DNA of 64,000 nt from CAKOSP01 sp044432745 (GTDB taxonomy: Bacteria > Bacillota_I > Bacilli_A > RF39 > UBA660). The stretch is taken from contig JAWXUH010000005.1 in the NCBI GenBank assembly GCA_044432745.1, positions 1-64,000 on the forward strand. Reading direction: 5' to 3'. Position numbers and translations under genes: made by a program. Below the pieces are notes generated by a model, which was not told the DNA's origin, ran no database searches, and saw only the letters and a program-made list of their open reading frames with translations. This document shows positions 62,363 to 64,000 of the stretch, one piece after another; the first letter of the stretch is position 1; every line of letters starts with the position of its first letter.

Positions 62363-63322
62363 TCTATCAATTCTTGTAAATCCTAATGATATTAACAATG
62401 ATGCTATATTATCATCTTTTTCAATTTTGTCATCTAAATATGGAACATTTGAAAATATATCTCTTCCACATTCTTTTTCAAAATCTTTAATATCACCTTT
62501 TGTTAAAGCACACATATTTAAAATAATTTTTTCATCTTTTAAGTTACTAAACACTTTAGGTTGATGTTTAATTAATTTATTTAATTTAATTATTCCTGGT
62601 TCTATCAAATATATTACTTCATCGCAATATGTTGTTGCATCCCCATTTAAATCTATCAAAACTACTTCTTCATCCATGCTATCTGCAAGTTTTCCTTGAA
62701 TACCTTGAGAATTTGTAGATTGCATTTTTTTATCTAAGAAGAAACCAAAATCATTTTTATTTACTTCGTAGTAAACTACTTTGTAATCTCTTTCTAGATG
62801 TTTTTTTAATAAATATCCTAAAGTTGTTGCTCCAGCATGTTCTGTTACGTTTTGTATTCCAAGTACTCTTCTTGAAATTTCTCCTCTTGATGAATCTCTA
62901 TTTACATCATCATTAAATTTTAATATTTTTACATTTTTATTTTCTAAATTTTGATATCCTGCTACATCCTTGTATGCATTTGGTTGATCTATTAAAAATT
63001 TAACTGTATCAACTTTTCTTGTGAAATTATATATTCCAAAAGTTACTAATTTAGACAAATATTCTGGAGAATTAACTTTTTCAGAATCATCTAATAATAA
63101 TATAACTTTTGACATATCTAAATTTAAAGAAAGTGCCTGTATTACGTCTATATTCTCATAACCTTGTAATGCAGTTACATCAATAATCAATTTATTATAA
63201 AAGAAATTTTTATATAAATTGATTATTTCTGATGCTTCAAAAACACCAAATGATGTTTTTATAACATCTATTTCTGAGCTTCCTAGAAGCGTTTGATATT
63301 TATTTGCTATAATTACGTTCAT
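62360..63322 (-). CDS. TadZ/CpaE-like P-loop protein
   Basis: The 320-residue protein has an N-terminal receiver-like region (about 1-110). A MinD/ParA-like domain follows, with VTEHAGATTLGYLL at the Walker A position: the usual Lys residues are absent and ATT is kept. It ends with EEVVLIDLNGD (Walker B-like) and NMCALTKGDIKDF. TadZ/CpaE proteins position Tad/Flp pilus machinery. Two pseudopilin-like genes lie directly upstream. GGAGAAA precedes the ATG. Confidence 0.65.
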   Translation of the reverse strand: MNVIIANKYQTLLGSSEIDVIKTSFGVFEASEIINLYKNFFYNKLIIDVTALQGYENIDVIQALSLNLDMSKVILLLDDSEKVNSPEYLSKLVTFGIYNFTRKVDTVKFLIDQPNAYKDVAGYQNLENKNVKILKFNDDVNRDSSRGEISRRVLGIQNVTEHAGATTLGYLLKKHLERDYKVVYYEVNKNDFGFFLDKKMQSTNSQGIQGKLADSMDEEVVLIDLNGDATTYCDEVIYLIEPGIIKLNKLIKHQPKVFSNLKDEKIILNMCALTKGDIKDFEKECGRDIFSNVPYLDDKIEKDDNIASLLISLGFTRIDR

Positions 63323-63341
63323 TTTTTTCTCCTATATATAT

Positions 63342-63785
63342 TTAACTAATATTTATATAATCTCCACTTGATGAAGATATTATTATATTATTTGTTTGTC
63401 CTATTATTCTAAAATCAAGTATATTCCCTATAACTGGTAAATTAAATTTATAGAACAATATTATATTATATTTTTTTCCAGTTTGTTGAATACAATATAA
63501 TGATTTTGATGCTCCCAAAGATCCAGTTCCATCAGAACTAGTTACTCCGTAGTAATCATCTGGACATTGACCTCTATTTAGATATCCACTAGCTCCTAAA
63601 TATGTCAATATTAACTTTTCGGACTTTGTAGTATATCCTTCGTATTTTTGTAATATTGATATCACATCATTCTTGTTAGCATACACTCCCGAATAATTTA
63701 ATGACAATACTAAAAAAGTTGAAAACATCATTATAAATGTTAGTACAAGACCGAATATCCAAGTAGTACCCATTGATTCTCTCAT
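63342..63785 (-). CDS. TadE-like minor pseudopilin
   Basis: The 147-residue protein has a short N-terminus, one long hydrophobic helix (WIFGLVLTFIMMFSTFLVLS) and an outer domain with two Cys and the segment NIILFYKFNLPVIGNILDF. The same pattern (STIVFYKLDIPVINQIF) occurs in the gene upstream, so they are paralogues. The layout fits TadE/TadG-type pilus proteins. It starts 4 bp after its neighbour's stop. Confidence 0.65.
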   Translation of the reverse strand: MRESMGTTWIFGLVLTFIMMFSTFLVLSLNYSGVYANKNDVISILQKYEGYTTKSEKLILTYLGASGYLNRGQCPDDYYGVTSSDGTGSLGASKSLYCIQQTGKKYNIILFYKFNLPVIGNILDFRIIGQTNNIIISSSSGDYINIS

Positions 63786-63788
63786 TTT

Positions 63789-64000
63789 TTATACCTCACA
63801 TAAGTCACTAAAGATCATTTTTGTTTCACCCATTATTTTAAAACTAAATATTTGGTTTATAACTGGTATATCTAATTTATAAAATACAATTGTTGAATAA
63901 TAACAACCTTTATCTTTTTCTCCTGCCGCATATGTATAATTATCGACCAAATTTTCTGTAAAATCTACATTAACTCTTTTTAAACATATCGATGAGGCAT
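63789..64000 (-). CDS. TadE-like pseudopilin paralogue (partial, cut by the right edge)
   Basis: The last 70 residues of a minus-strand frame, ending FSFKIMGETKMIFSDLCEV. It contains GCYYSTIVFYKLDIPVINQI, which matches the neighbouring TadE-like protein. The start lies outside the window. Confidence 0.65.
   Translation of the reverse strand, partial: ASSICLKRVNVDFTENLVDNYTYAAGEKDKGCYYSTIVFYKLDIPVINQIFSFKIMGETKMIFSDLCEV

Noticed and set aside
1..64000. CRISPR arrays, rRNA genes and prophage modules
   Set aside because: No spaced direct-repeat arrays, rRNA cores or phage structural genes were seen.

Overview
The window is about 64 kb of very AT-rich DNA from a low-GC Firmicute that reads the standard code (nth, for example, ends on TGA). 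It encodes cell-wall synthesis (mraY), ScpA/ScpB condensin subunits, DnaD, RNA of the rpsD-leader type, a class B sortase and a pro-SigK-like sigma factor. It also carries a clostridial/archaeal-type AspRS. Together these suggest an uncultured, gut-type Bacilli lineage (RF39/Erysipelotrichia-like) with a streamlined genome. The lineage is an inference; no 16S gene is present.

Layout. 1-105: the start of a transposase-like gene, probably the end of an IS30-type element. 132-4145: nth-dnaD-cca-DUF368 operon and a phosphotransferase. 4225-6606: a large surface protein with InlB-type repeats and an acidic repetitive tail, with a complex upstream region (6607-7124). 7125-10650: an accessory island beside tRNA-Leu(CAA). 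It holds a DUF262-HNH endonuclease, an EcoRI-type adenine methyltransferase, the 5' stump of what looks like a serine recombinase, and a decayed reverse-strand ORF. 10761-18936: tRNA-Leu, scpAB, SPFH/NfeD, a BaiN-like flavoprotein, membrane proteins, and rpsD with its leader. 18970-29803: a serine-hydrolase-like pseudoenzyme, the YfmF/YfmH pair, dGTPase, miaB with a structured leader candidate, GNAT, aspS, serS. 29913-33464: a lytic-transglycosylase-like protein and two unknown proteins, one with 39-residue repeats. 33503-46288: tsf-rpsB, mraY, a ferritin-like protein, polA-mutM, a VanY-like carboxypeptidase, sigK-like, rpsP-khpA, and a ClpC-like AAA protein. 46392-51050: an IT-superfamily transporter, an NPDTG surface protein, a class B sortase with a long cytoplasmic N-domain, and a membrane-anchored Ig-like protein. 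51114-62270: lepA-hemW, rel-dtd, a SpoVB/MurJ-like flippase, mutS. 62360-64000: a TadZ/CpaE-like ATPase and two TadE-like pseudopilins, the second cut by the right edge.

How the genes work together. Translation and its quality control dominate (rpsB, rpsD, rpsP, tsf, lepA, serS, aspS, miaB, cca, dtd, EF-P-linked proteases). Replication and repair form a second theme (dnaD, polA, mutS, mutM, nth, scpAB, dGTPase). Cell envelope is the third (mraY, flippase, VanY, SLT, sortase with a likely substrate, pilus genes).

The most unusual signals are: (i) several family members missing catalytic residues (Rel hydrolase site, second Clp AAA domain, the beta-lactamase-fold SxxK); (ii) two genes whose reading frames and ribosome binding sites point to non-AUG starts (ATT at 57541; CTG at 31475, next to a G6 tract); (iii) an 18-bp RNA stem upstream of miaB whose three mismatches are G-U wobbles only on the transcribed strand; (iv) an operator-like palindrome over the rpsP -35 box; (v) the restriction-modification-like pair in the tRNA-Leu island.
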